From Duganella sp. BJB476 (GTDB lineage: Bacteria > Pseudomonadota > Gammaproteobacteria > Burkholderiales > Burkholderiaceae_D): a DNA stretch of 64,000 bases. Where the stretch lies: assembly GCF_003416895.1 (NCBI RefSeq), contig NZ_QVIO01000006.1:1-64000 (forward strand), in the 5' to 3' direction. Position numbers and translations under genes: made by a program. This document shows, in pieces, positions 49,941-59,143 of the stretch; positions within the stretch are counted from its first letter, which is position 1, and each line of letters begins with the position of its first letter. Below the pieces are notes generated by a model that was given only the letters and a program-made list of their open reading frames with translations, made no database searches and was not told the DNA's origin.

Positions 49941-51323
49941 TCAGGCGTGGCGGGCCTGCGAACTGCCCGGTCCGGTCAGCTGCTTGTGCAGCCTGCGCAA
50001 GCCCATCCACACACCGATGAACACCAGCGGCGCCGCCAGGCCGGTGAGGATGTCCGGATTGATGGGCACGTTGCTGGCCTTCATGGCCTTGCCCGCGTAG
50101 CCGATCAGGCCCAGCGTGTAGTACGAGATCGCCACCGCCGACAAACCTTCCACCGCCTGTTGCAGGCGCAGCTGCTGCGCCGCGCGCGCGTCCAGCGATT
50201 GCAGGATCTTGCGGTTCTGCCGTTCCTGCTCGATGCCGACCCGCGTGCGCAGCAGATCGTTGCTGCGGGCGATACGCTTGGCCAGCGTTTCCTGCCGCTG
50301 CGAGACCGAGGTGCAGGTGTGCATGGCCGGCGCCAGGCGGCGGCCCATGAACTCGGCCAGGGTCGGCATGCCGGCGATGCGTACTTCGCGCAGCTCCTGG
50401 ATGCGCGATTGCACCAGGCTGAAGTAGGCTTGCGCCGCCGCGAAACGGTAGCTGTTGTTGACCGACAGTTTTTCCAGCCGCGCCGCCAGGCTGGTGATGC
50501 GGTGTAGCAGCGCCTGCTCTTCGCGCGCCTCGTTGGGCGCGCCGTCCGACTGGTCGCCCTGCACCAGCGTGGCGGTCAGGTCGGCCAGTTCGTTCTCGAT
50601 GCCGTTCAGCACCGGTTGGCTGGCTTCCGCCTGCGGCAGGCCCAGCAGCGCCATCATGCGGTAGGTTTCGATTTCCAGCAGGCGGCCGACCAGGCGGCCG
50701 GCCTGGAATTCGCGCAGGCTGAGGTCGCGCACCACGAAGCGGCTGAAGCCGTCCGGCTGGATCAGGAAATCGGTCCACACCTCGGCGCCGCTGCCGACGC
50801 TGCTGCCGACCAGCGACTTGCCCTGGAACAGGTCGCGGATGGCGCCCACCGCGCCATTGTCGTCCGGCTCGCCCTTGCACAGCAGCACATGGGCGGCGAC
50901 GATGATCTTGCCGTGCAGTCCGGCCAGCCATTCCTGCGGCACGTGTTGCAGCGGCATGCGCTCGAAGGCCTCGCCGCAGGACGCGCCCGGCTCGCCGCGT
51001 TCGACGAAGGTGTAGGTGGCGAACTCGGTGTGGCATTCCCACTTCAGGCGGAAGCGGTCGAAGTCATGGAAAAAATAGCGCGCCTGCGGGGCCGGCGCGG
51101 CCACGCCGTAGTGCATGCACAGCTGTTCCAGGATCTGGTGCTGGCTGCTGCGGTGGAATTTCTGCGACGGCTGGTCCTGCTGCACGTAGAGCGCGAAATG
51201 GGTCAGGCTTTCCGGCGCTTGCAGCTGCAGGAAGGGGCGTGAGTGGATTTCCGCCGACAGCGGCACCCGCATCGGATGGTTCAACTTGGCGAAATCGGCA
51301 TTGGCGCGGTAAGCGAGAGACAT
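49941..51323 (-). CDS. DUF3422 family membrane protein
   Basis: The 460-residue protein from ATG 51323 (GGGAAGGTC upstream) matches the conserved DUF3422 layout. The start MSLAYRANADFAKLNHPMRV is followed by LSAEIHSRP, WECHTEFATYTF and SVGSGAEVWTDFLI. A long helical region (about 290-390) and two C-terminal transmembrane helices (about 395-445, AISYYTLGLIGYAGKAM and LTGLAAPLVFIGVWMGL) complete it. It is inner-membrane with a large cytoplasmic part. The family's function is unknown. It converges on the exported unknown protein. Confidence 0.88.
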   Translation of the reverse strand: MSLAYRANADFAKLNHPMRVPLSAEIHSRPFLQLQAPESLTHFALYVQQDQPSQKFHRSSQHQILEQLCMHYGVAAPAPQARYFFHDFDRFRLKWECHTEFATYTFVERGEPGASCGEAFERMPLQHVPQEWLAGLHGKIIVAAHVLLCKGEPDDNGAVGAIRDLFQGKSLVGSSVGSGAEVWTDFLIQPDGFSRFVVRDLSLREFQAGRLVGRLLEIETYRMMALLGLPQAEASQPVLNGIENELADLTATLVQGDQSDGAPNEAREEQALLHRITSLAARLEKLSVNNSYRFAAAQAYFSLVQSRIQELREVRIAGMPTLAEFMGRRLAPAMHTCTSVSQRQETLAKRIARSNDLLRTRVGIEQERQNRKILQSLDARAAQQLRLQQAVEGLSAVAISYYTLGLIGYAGKAMKASNVPINPDILTGLAAPLVFIGVWMGLRRLHKQLTGPGSSQARHA

Positions 51324-51501
51324 GACCTTCCCCGGGAATAGACTGCGATCGGATGTGAAAAAACGCGCATTGTTGCAGTGCAGTATAGCCAGCGTATCGC
51401 ACCGGCACAACCACGCATTCCGCATACCAGTCATGCGGAACGCTGATGTTACCGGGGAAAACGTGTCGAAGCGATCACTTTTTGAGCGCCAGTGATGCCG
51501 C

Positions 51502-52809
51502 TCAACGGGGCAGGGCGATGATCAGCTGCTGGCTGGCGTCCCAGCTGCGGGCCGCCGTGTCGAGGCGGAACACGGTGAACGGCACTTGGCCGACGATGTC
51601 GCCGACGCCGTCCCAGTCGATGTCGGCGTAGGCGCCGGCGTAGTCGACGTCCTTGCCGGCCCTGACCAGCGCCAGGGCGGCGCCGATGTTTTCCGGCCTC
51701 ACCTTGTCGCCCGGCGCGTTCATGACGAAGCGCAGGCTGTCGCGCACCATCAGGCCGGTGGGGCTCTTGCTGTTGTTGACCAGGCCGGCCCGCTCGATGG
51801 CCAGCGCCATCACCATCGCGATGTCGTAGGTGGGGGCGGTGAAGTCCTGCGGTTCGCTGGCGTACTGGGCGATGTAGCCGGTGCGGAAGCTTTGATACGA
51901 GCTGTTGCCGTAGGCGCCGATGGTGGCGGCCGAGCCGCGCGCGCCGCCGATCAGCTTGCCCGGATCGGCCAGGTTGTCGAGGAAGGTCTGGTTGCCGGCG
52001 GCGGTGCCGGGCAGCAGCCACATGGCGCCGCTCTGGAACGGCAGCGATTCGTTGAGCACGTTGGCCGAGATGTCGGCCGCCAGGATGCCGTTCAGGATCA
52101 CGTCCGGCTTGGCGTCGTAGACCTGTTGCAGGTAGCTGGCGAAGCCGTTCTTCAGGCCGAACGGAATGGTGACGGTGGCCACCACCTGTCCGCCCAGCTT
52201 CTGGAAGGCGGGCGAGAACAGGCTGGCCAGGCCGGCGCCGAAGGCGTCGCCGGCGTTGATCAGCACCACCGCGCGGCGCTTGCCCGCCTCCCACGCCACC
52301 TTGGCCAGCACCGGCGTGGCGTCGACGTCGGAGACGCCGATGCGGTAGATCAGGTCGTTGTCGGCCACGGTGCTCAGCGACGGCGCGGAACTCGATTCGG
52401 TGAGGATGGGCACGCCCTTGGCCAGTGCCTGCGGCAGCAGGTTCAGCACGCGGGTGGAGGTCGAGACGTTGAGCGCGATGACGCCGGCGTCCAGCAATTG
52501 CTGGCCCATGTCCTGCGCCTCGGCGTTGTCGCGCGCGACCAGCGCGATGGCGTTCAGGCGCTTGCCCAGCACGCCGCCGGCATCGTTGATCTGCTTGGCC
52601 GCCAGCAGGAAGGCGTCGCGGGTCGAAGTGCGCCAGCCGACCGAGCCGATGTTGATGGCGGCGGGATCGATCATGGCCTGGATCGGATTGGCCGGCAGCG
52701 GCGTGGTGGCGTCGCCGCTGCCGCCGCCTCCTCCGCCGCAGGACGCCAGCAGCGCCAAGGCTGTGGCCAATGCCGCGGCGGCCAGCAGGCGGCTAGTAGC
52801 GGTATTCAT
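51502..52809 (-). CDS. lipoprotein solute-binding protein (type I periplasmic-binding fold)
   Basis: The 435-residue protein has a lipobox (ALLASCGGG) followed by a Gly-rich spacer, so it is membrane-anchored. The fold is of the Leu/Ile/Val-binding (Peripla_BP_6) type: AFLLAAKQINDAGGVLG, PILTESSSAPSLS, AWEAGKRRAVVLINAGDAFGAG, TAPTYDIAMVMALAIERAG. No permease or ATPase is adjacent. Instead it overlaps the 3' end of a TonB-receptor gene by 17 bases, so it probably serves as a sensor or a relay from the receptor. ATG 52809 has GGAG at good spacing. Confidence 0.85.
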   Translation of the reverse strand: MNTATSRLLAAAALATALALLASCGGGGGGSGDATTPLPANPIQAMIDPAAINIGSVGWRTSTRDAFLLAAKQINDAGGVLGKRLNAIALVARDNAEAQDMGQQLLDAGVIALNVSTSTRVLNLLPQALAKGVPILTESSSAPSLSTVADNDLIYRIGVSDVDATPVLAKVAWEAGKRRAVVLINAGDAFGAGLASLFSPAFQKLGGQVVATVTIPFGLKNGFASYLQQVYDAKPDVILNGILAADISANVLNESLPFQSGAMWLLPGTAAGNQTFLDNLADPGKLIGGARGSAATIGAYGNSSYQSFRTGYIAQYASEPQDFTAPTYDIAMVMALAIERAGLVNNSKSPTGLMVRDSLRFVMNAPGDKVRPENIGAALALVRAGKDVDYAGAYADIDWDGVGDIVGQVPFTVFRLDTAARSWDASQQLIIALPR

Positions 52810-54907
52810 ATTGCACTCCATAGCGCCGTCCCAGCGAAGGATAATCGATGCCGCCCACGCCGGGATCGACGTACTGGCTGTTCCACAGGTCGCGCACCTG
52901 CAGGCGCAGGCTGGAGCGGGCGTTGATGCTCCAGCGCGCGCCCAGCGTGGTGTCGACATAGCTGGCCAGATGGTAGGCCTGGTTGGCCAGCAGCACGTTG
53001 GAGGTGGCGGCCGGGCGCGGGCCGACATAGCGGTTGTCCAGGCTGAGCAGCAGCTTCTGTCCCATCAGGCTGGCGCTGGCGCCGGCGTTGGCGCTGTTGG
53101 TGGGGAACAGCTCGCCGTCGCTGCGCTGGGCCAGCGGCGCCAGCGTGTAGCGGTTGATGCCGCGGCTGCCGTTGGCGCGACTGAGGTTGGCATAGGCGTT
53201 GAACCAGTCCTGCTGGTAGCGCAGCTCCAGCTCCACGCCGTTGACCTTGCTGTCGCTGGTGTTGCGCGCCACCAGGTTGAAGAATTCCTGCTCCAGCGTG
53301 ACCAGCTCACTGACCTTGGTGTGGTAGACCGTCAGCGCGCCGTTCCAGTGCGGCCGGGGGGGCGTGCTCAGCTGCAGTTCCAGCGTGCGCGATTTTTGCG
53401 GCGCCAGGTCGGGGTTGCCCTTGATGTCGCCCGGCTGCACGGCGGTGCGGTACAGCAGCTCGGCGGACGGCGCCTGGAACGCCGTGCCGCCCAGCACTTT
53501 CAAGCCCCAGTCGCCCGGCAGCGTGCCGACCACGCCGGCGCGCAGCGATTCCTGGGTGCCGTAGACCGAGTGCCGGTCCTGGCGGCCGCCGAGGATGGCT
53601 TGCCACTTGCCAACCAGCGGGAACTGCCATTGCGCATACAGGCCGGTGTTGCGCAGGGTTTTTTCGCCAGGCTGGCTGAGCTGGAAATTACTGCCGTCGA
53701 CCAGGCTGTGGCGGCGGAACGATTCCAGCGTCTCGCGGTCGCGCAGCACATCGGCACCCAGCAGCAGGCTGGTCTGCGGGCCTGGCTGCCACAGCCATTC
53801 GGCGCTGCCGTCGACCGCCTTGTAGCCGAAGTCGCGCAGCAGGTAGTAGTCGGCGGCGCCGGTGCGCAAGATGTCGCCGCTGCCCGGCTCGCCCTGGCCG
53901 TAATTGAGGCTGGCGCGCAGCGTATGCTGCTCGTTGAAGCGGTGGCTGGCCTCCAGGTGCACAAAGCCCTGTTCCAGCACCACGTGGCTGGGCGGGCGCA
54001 GCAGCGGATTCAGGTTGGCGAAGACGTTGTCGCTGTCCTGCCGTTGCCAGAAGGCGCTGGCCTGCACCTCGTCGCTGGCGCCGCGCCAGCCGCCGCGCAG
54101 GTACAGGCTGCGCGGATCGGCGTCGTCCACCGGGGCCGGGCTGAGCGCGGCGTAGCGCTTGTAGTCGGGCGAGATGCGCGGCAAGGCCAGGCCGCTGCGG
54201 TCGGCCTTGGCCGCCTGCAGGCCCCAGGCCAGCCAGTACGGTGATGGTGCGCCGCCGGCCGCACCGAACTGGACGCTGCCGCTGGCCGACAGCAGGTCGG
54301 CGCTGCGGCCGCCGCCGGACCATTCGTGGTTGAGCGCCAGGCGCTGCTCAGTGCCGTCGCGCCGGGTGATGACGTTGACGGCGCCCAGCAGCGCGTCGGC
54401 GCCGTACAGCACCGACACCGGGCCGCGCACGATCTCAATGCGCTCGACCATGTTGAGCGGGATGAATTCCAGCCCGGTCAACTGCTGCTGGGTGCTGCGG
54501 AAGGCGATCGGCTGGCCGTCCAGCAAAATCTTGATGGCGCGGCTGGCCGACTGCGCGCCGGCGTTGATGCCGCGCACGCCGAAGTTGTGGTTGAGGCGGT
54601 CGTCGCTCTCGACAAAGCCGGCCACGTGGGACAAGGCTTCGGCCAGCGTCTGGTAGCCGTAGCGGGCGATGTCGTCGGCCGTGACCAGCGTGACCACGGC
54701 GGGCGTGGCGTACAGCGGGGTGGCGGTCTTGGTGGCGGTCAGCACCTTGACGTTGCGCAGCTGGTCAAGGCTGAGGTCGAACAGCGTGTCGTCATCGCTG
54801 GCGCCGTCGGCGCCGGCGGCGGCCAGCGGCAGCAGCAGCGCGCAGGCAGCCGATAGCAGTGCCAGGCGCCGGCGGGAAGTGCTGCGATACAGTGTGCGTT
54901 CGCTCAA
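52793..54907 (-). CDS. TonB-dependent receptor
   Basis: This outer-membrane receptor of about 704 residues has a signal peptide (RRRLALLSAACALLLPLAAAG). The plug shows TATKTATPLYATPAVVTLVTADDI, NHNFGVRGINAGAQ and VERIEIVRGPVSVLYGADALLGAVNVITRR. The barrel ends YGVQYEYRY with a terminal aromatic. The start is probably TTG 54907 with AGGGGA upstream; a GTG at 54928 is possible. It is paired with a lipoprotein binding protein downstream and divergent from yfiR/histidine kinase genes, suggesting a ligand-sensing unit. The ligand is unknown. Confidence 0.88.
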   Translation of the reverse strand: MSERTLYRSTSRRRLALLSAACALLLPLAAAGADGASDDDTLFDLSLDQLRNVKVLTATKTATPLYATPAVVTLVTADDIARYGYQTLAEALSHVAGFVESDDRLNHNFGVRGINAGAQSASRAIKILLDGQPIAFRSTQQQLTGLEFIPLNMVERIEIVRGPVSVLYGADALLGAVNVITRRDGTEQRLALNHEWSGGGRSADLLSASGSVQFGAAGGAPSPYWLAWGLQAAKADRSGLALPRISPDYKRYAALSPAPVDDADPRSLYLRGGWRGASDEVQASAFWQRQDSDNVFANLNPLLRPPSHVVLEQGFVHLEASHRFNEQHTLRASLNYGQGEPGSGDILRTGAADYYLLRDFGYKAVDGSAEWLWQPGPQTSLLLGADVLRDRETLESFRRHSLVDGSNFQLSQPGEKTLRNTGLYAQWQFPLVGKWQAILGGRQDRHSVYGTQESLRAGVVGTLPGDWGLKVLGGTAFQAPSAELLYRTAVQPGDIKGNPDLAPQKSRTLELQLSTPPRPHWNGALTVYHTKVSELVTLEQEFFNLVARNTSDSKVNGVELELRYQQDWFNAYANLSRANGSRGINRYTLAPLAQRSDGELFPTNSANAGASASLMGQKLLLSLDNRYVGPRPAATSNVLLANQAYHLASYVDTTLGARWSINARSSLRLQVRDLWNSQYVDPGVGGIDYPSLGRRYGVQYEYRY

Positions 54908-55104
54908 GAGGTTTCCCCTATGCTGCACGAATTATTTAACAAAGTATTCACCAATTCCGACACGATCACAAGCTGCAAGTTTGCCGTCCGCACGATGCGT
55001 TGTGTTTAGAGAACAAGGCCTTACCACTATGCAAAAAAATATTGCATCGGGGGCTATTCGGATAAAATCAACGGGCGTTGGAACCGCCGGGAGGGGCGTT
55101 CGTG

Positions 55105-55653
55105 ATGAGACGACTGGGCGCTGCGAAAATCAGGATATTGGCCACGCTGTTGCTGGCAAGCGTATCCGTGCGTGCCGAGCAGGCTATCCCCGAGCAGCAG
55201 GTCAAGGCCGCCTACATCCTCAACTTCACCCGCTACGCCAGCTGGCCGGCGCCGGCGCTGGTCGAGCCGCATGCGCCGCTGGTGGTGTGCATGGTGGGCC
55301 CCGGCGCGGTCGAGATGGCGCGGCAGTTGCAAAAACGCGCAGCCGGCAGTCATCCGCTGGAACTGCGCATCGTCAACCGGGTCGAGGAAACCGAACCCTG
55401 TCACGCGGTCTACCTGGCGCTGCCCGAGCGCAGCCGCCAGAGCGCATGGCTGACGCGCATGCGCGAACAGGCCATCCTCACCATCGGCGACTCCGCCTCC
55501 TTCCTGGCCGACGGCGGCATGATCAATATGCTGCTGGTCGATGGCAGCATCCGCTTTGAAGTCAACCTGACGGCGGCCAAGCATTCCGGCGTCAGCCTCA
55601 ATCCGCGCATGCTGGCGCTGGCCGAACGCGTGGTCGGCGGAGATCCCAAGTGA
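55105..55653 (+). CDS. YfiR-family exported protein
   Basis: This 182-residue periplasmic protein has a signal peptide (about 1-24). The YfiR/DUF4154 pattern is clear: EQQVKAAYILNFTRYASWP, PLVVCMVGP, CHAVYLALPE, ILTIGDSASFLADGGMINML, IRFEVNLTAAKHSGVSLNPRML and LAERVVG. YfiR of Pseudomonas represses the diguanylate cyclase YfiN through its periplasmic domain. Here the next gene, overlapping by GTGA, is a histidine kinase with a periplasmic domain, which may be its partner. GTG 55102 is an alternative start. Confidence 0.9.
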   Translation: MRRLGAAKIRILATLLLASVSVRAEQAIPEQQVKAAYILNFTRYASWPAPALVEPHAPLVVCMVGPGAVEMARQLQKRAAGSHPLELRIVNRVEETEPCHAVYLALPERSRQSAWLTRMREQAILTIGDSASFLADGGMINMLLVDGSIRFEVNLTAAKHSGVSLNPRMLALAERVVGGDPK

Positions 55654-57608
55654 GCGGGCTTCGCCTGCGCTGGCACGACCTGGCCTTGCAGCGCAAGCTG
55701 CTGATCGTCTCGCTGATGACGGCGATGACGGCGATGCTGGTGGCGTTGGTGGCGCTGATCGCCTACGACTTCAGCGTGGTGCGGGTGCGGCTGGTGCAGG
55801 ACCTGGCCAGCCGCATGGACCTGGTGTCGCTCAACCTCGACGTCGACCTGAATTTCGGCGACCGTCCGGCCGCTGCCCGCACGCTGTCGGCGCTGCGCGG
55901 CACGCCGGACATCCACAGCGCCTGCCTGTTCGATGCACAGCACCAGCGCTTCGCTGACTATGCGCGCAGCGGCGCCGCGCAATGCGACTGGTCGGAGGAG
56001 ATGGCGCCGTCCGGCCACCGCTTCCACGGCGACTATCTGTCGATGCTGGCGCCGGTGCGCTTCCAGCATGAGGTGGTTGGCTACCTGCAGGTGGAATACG
56101 CCTTGCAGCCGCTGGCCGAACGCCTGAGCAAATACGGCCTGGTGCTGGCGGTGGTGATGATGACGTTGCTGATCGGCGGCATATTGCAGGCGGTTGGCCT
56201 GCGGCGGCTGGTGACGCAGCCCTTGCTGGCGCTGTCGAAAGTGGCGGACCAGGTGACGCGCGAGGAGCGCTACGATCTGCGCGCGCCGCATTTTTCCAAT
56301 GACGAAGTGGGGCGGCTGTCGGCAGCCTTCAACACCATGCTGGCCACCGTCGCCGCGCGCGATGCGGCGCTGCGGGTGAGCCAGTCGCTGTTGACCAATA
56401 TCGCCGACAAGTCCTCGGCCGTCATCTACGTCAAGGACCTGGAGGGGCGCTACCTGATGGTCAACGAGCGGCTGCGCCAAGTGCTGCCGCCAGGCTCGCC
56501 CGATCCGATCGGCCACAGGGACGCCGACATGTTCGACGACGACACGGTGAAGGTGATACGCGAGGGTGACCGGCGCGCGCTGGAATCGAGCCATTCCTAC
56601 ATCTACGAGGAAGGCGTGCCGGATGCGCAGGGCGTGGTGCGCACCTATATCTCGGAAAAATTCTGCCTGCGCGACGACCACGGCAGGGTGTGGGCGATGG
56701 GCGGCATCTCGACCGACATCACCGACCGCAAGAAGAGCGAGGTGGAATTGATCCAGTACCGCGACAAGCTGGAAGAGCTGGTGCAGCTGCGCACCGGCCA
56801 GATGGTCGACGCCAACAAGGACCTGGCCGAATCGCTGGAGACGCTGCGGCGCGCGCAGGATGAGCTGGTGCGCAGCGAGAAGCTGGCGGCATTGGGATCG
56901 CTGGTGGCCGGCGTGGCGCATGAACTGAATACGCCGATCGGCAACAGCCTGCTGGCGGTCAGCACGCTGATCGACCAGACCCGCTCCTTCACCAAGCTGA
57001 CCGCCGATGGCATGAAGCGCTCGACGCTGCAAGCCTTTGTCGACGATGTCGCCAGCGGCGGCGAGATCGTGCTGCGCAACCTGCACCGGGCGGTGGACCT
57101 GGTGTCGAGCTTCAAGCAGGTGGCGGTGGACCGCACGACCTCGCAGTGCCGAGAGTTCCTGCTGTGCGACCTGGCCAATGAGATCCTGCTGTTGCTGCTG
57201 CCGTCGTTCAAGAAGAGCGGCATCACGGTGCGCCAGGAGATACCGGTGACGATACAGATGAAGAGTTATCCGGGGCCGTTCGGCCAGGTGCTCATCAACT
57301 TGATCAACAACGGCCTGACGCACGCCTTCGAAGGCTGCAGCGAGGGCGAGATACTGATCTCCGCCCGCATGCTCGATGCGGAGTGGGTTCAGGTGGTCAT
57401 CCGCGATAACGGCGCCGGCATCGCGCCCGAGAACATGGGCCGCATCTACGATCCGTTCTTTACCACCAAGCTGGGACGGGGCGGCTCGGGCCTGGGCCTG
57501 AACATCGTCTACAACATCGTCTACGGCGTCTTGCGCGGCAAGATCGAAGTGGAGAGCGAACTTGGCGCCGGCACCCGCTTCGTGCTGACGCTGCCCGTCA
57601 CCAGCTGA
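55650..57608 (+). CDS. sensor histidine kinase with CHASE-type, HAMP and PAS domains
   Basis: The 652-residue inner-membrane kinase has a transmembrane helix at about 16-40 and a periplasmic CHASE8-like domain (42-160). A second helix (161-182), HAMP (183-240) and PAS (about 248-365, with YVKDLEGRYLMVN) follow, then a coiled coil. The HisKA domain has His424 in GVAHELNTPIGNS, and the HATPase has NLINNGLTHAF, DNGAGI and GSGLGLNIVYN. No receiver domain or cognate regulator gene is present. It begins at GTG 55650 inside the yfiR stop, so the two are coupled. YfiR probably modulates the periplasmic domain. Confidence 0.92.
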   Translation: MSGLRLRWHDLALQRKLLIVSLMTAMTAMLVALVALIAYDFSVVRVRLVQDLASRMDLVSLNLDVDLNFGDRPAAARTLSALRGTPDIHSACLFDAQHQRFADYARSGAAQCDWSEEMAPSGHRFHGDYLSMLAPVRFQHEVVGYLQVEYALQPLAERLSKYGLVLAVVMMTLLIGGILQAVGLRRLVTQPLLALSKVADQVTREERYDLRAPHFSNDEVGRLSAAFNTMLATVAARDAALRVSQSLLTNIADKSSAVIYVKDLEGRYLMVNERLRQVLPPGSPDPIGHRDADMFDDDTVKVIREGDRRALESSHSYIYEEGVPDAQGVVRTYISEKFCLRDDHGRVWAMGGISTDITDRKKSEVELIQYRDKLEELVQLRTGQMVDANKDLAESLETLRRAQDELVRSEKLAALGSLVAGVAHELNTPIGNSLLAVSTLIDQTRSFTKLTADGMKRSTLQAFVDDVASGGEIVLRNLHRAVDLVSSFKQVAVDRTTSQCREFLLCDLANEILLLLLPSFKKSGITVRQEIPVTIQMKSYPGPFGQVLINLINNGLTHAFEGCSEGEILISARMLDAEWVQVVIRDNGAGIAPENMGRIYDPFFTTKLGRGGSGLGLNIVYNIVYGVLRGKIEVESELGAGTRFVLTLPVTS

Positions 57609-57611
57609 CCG

Positions 57612-58607
57612 TCATGAGCTGACCGGCAGCAGGTTGGCGCATGGCGCGCCGTTCATGTGGCAGGCCAGGTTGGCGAAGGTGACGGCGGCGATCTCGCGCA
57701 TCGCTTCGATCGTGAAGAAGCCCTGGTGGCCGGTGACCAGCACATTGGGGAAGGTCATCAGGCGCTGGAACACGTCGTCGGCGATGATGTCGCTGGAGTG
57801 GTCGTGGAAGAACAGGCTGGCCTCCTGTTCGTAGACGTCGATCGCCAGCGCGCCCAGTTGGCGCGACTTGAGCGCTTCGATCACGGCGGCGGTGTCGATC
57901 AGTGCGCCGCGCGAGGTGTTGACCAGCATCGCGCCCGGCTTCATGCGCGCCAGGCTGGCGGCGTCGATCATGTGGCGCGTGGCTTCCATCAGCGGGCAAT
58001 GCAGGGAGACGATGTCCGATGCGGCCAGCAGCTGGTCCAGGGTGACGCGGGTGACCACGCCGTCCAGCTGCGGCGCCGGCGCCGGATCGCTGACCAGCAC
58101 CGTGCAACCCAGTCCCTTGAAGATGCGCGCCGCCGCCGTGCCGATCTGGCCGGCGCCGACGATGCCGACGGTCTTGCCGTGCAGCGTCATGCCCAGCAAG
58201 CCGTCCAGCGCGAAGTTGCCTTCGCGGACGCGCGCGTAGGCGCGGTGCGTGTGGCGGTTGAGCGTCATCACCAATGCCAGCGCGTGCTCGGCCACCGCTT
58301 CCGGCGCGTAGGCCGGCACCCGCGCCATGAACAGGCCGAGGCGCGCGGCGGCGTTCAGGTCGACGTGGTTGAAGCCGGCGCAGCGCAGCAGCACGGCGCG
58401 CACGCCCAGCGCGTGCAAGGCTTGCAGCACGGCGGCGTCCAGCTGGTCGTTGACGAATACGCAGATGGCGGTGCAGCCTTGCGCCAGCGGCACGGTGTCC
58501 AGCGTCAGCGGATCGGAGAAGTAGACCGCGTCGACCGCATGCTGTTGGCGTGCTTCGTCGAGGAAGCGGCGGTCGTAGGGCTGGGCGCTGTAGACGGCGA
58601 TCTTCAT
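57612..58607 (-). CDS. ldhA: D-lactate dehydrogenase (2-hydroxyacid dehydrogenase family)
   Basis: The 331-residue cytoplasmic enzyme reduces pyruvate to D-lactate with NADH. Landmarks are MKIAVYSAQPYDRRFLDEA, LLRCAGFNHVDL (substrate-binding region), VGIVGAGQIGTAAARI (Rossmann loop), NTSRGALIDTAAVIEAL, AIDVYEQEASLFFHD (catalytic Glu) and VTGHQGFFTIEAM (catalytic His). The FFHDHS loop and GHQGFFT are typical of LdhA rather than glycerate dehydrogenases. ATG 58607 overlaps the stop of the upstream DinB gene by four bases. Confidence 0.92.
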   Translation of the reverse strand: MKIAVYSAQPYDRRFLDEARQQHAVDAVYFSDPLTLDTVPLAQGCTAICVFVNDQLDAAVLQALHALGVRAVLLRCAGFNHVDLNAAARLGLFMARVPAYAPEAVAEHALALVMTLNRHTHRAYARVREGNFALDGLLGMTLHGKTVGIVGAGQIGTAAARIFKGLGCTVLVSDPAPAPQLDGVVTRVTLDQLLAASDIVSLHCPLMEATRHMIDAASLARMKPGAMLVNTSRGALIDTAAVIEALKSRQLGALAIDVYEQEASLFFHDHSSDIIADDVFQRLMTFPNVLVTGHQGFFTIEAMREIAAVTFANLACHMNGAPCANLLPVSS

Positions 58608-59143
58608 GGCGCTTCGATGTCGGGAACGATGACCAGCAAATCGGTCACGCCGATGTCGACGCCTGCTTGCGACAGCAAGGTGCTGGCCTGGCCGCGATGG
58701 TGGGTCTGGTGGTTGAAGAAGTGCTGCACCACGCCGCCGAAGGACTTGCAAAACCGGTCGCCCTTGGTGTTGCTGTATTCGAAGGCGTGCGCCAGGTCGG
58801 CCGCGCTGACCTGTGCCGCCCATTGCGTGATGATGGCGTCCAGTTGCTGGCGGTAGGCCAGCAGCGGTGGCAGGTCTTCGCCGAAGCTGTGCGTCAGTCC
58901 GGACGGGGCGGGCAGGTCCCGCATGCATTCCAGCGCGCTGAATCTGGCCGGATGGGTGGCGAAGCGGCGCAGCCAGATGGTGTCGCCGGCCAGCAGGTGG
59001 TTCATGGTGCCGAGCAGGGAACCGAAGAAGGCCTTGCGGTCGGCGGCCAGTTCGCCGTGCGGCAGCTTCGCTGCGGCGGCGTACAGCTTCTGGTTCATGG
59101 AGGCGTTGTAGGCCGCCATCAGGACGGTGGATTCTGGTGTCAT
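58604..59143 (-). CDS. DinB family protein
   Basis: This 179-residue four-helix-bundle protein has three conserved metal-binding histidines: in LLGTMNHLLAGD, and in VVQHFFNHQTHHRGQAS (two His three residues apart). The start LMAAYNASMNQKLY is typical. DinB/YfiT-like proteins are putative metal-dependent thiol S-transferases or hydrolases. It is cytoplasmic. It sits between ldhA and a large unknown gene, each joined by an ATGA overlap. Confidence 0.88.
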   Translation of the reverse strand: MTPESTVLMAAYNASMNQKLYAAAAKLPHGELAADRKAFFGSLLGTMNHLLAGDTIWLRRFATHPARFSALECMRDLPAPSGLTHSFGEDLPPLLAYRQQLDAIITQWAAQVSAADLAHAFEYSNTKGDRFCKSFGGVVQHFFNHQTHHRGQASTLLSQAGVDIGVTDLLVIVPDIEAP

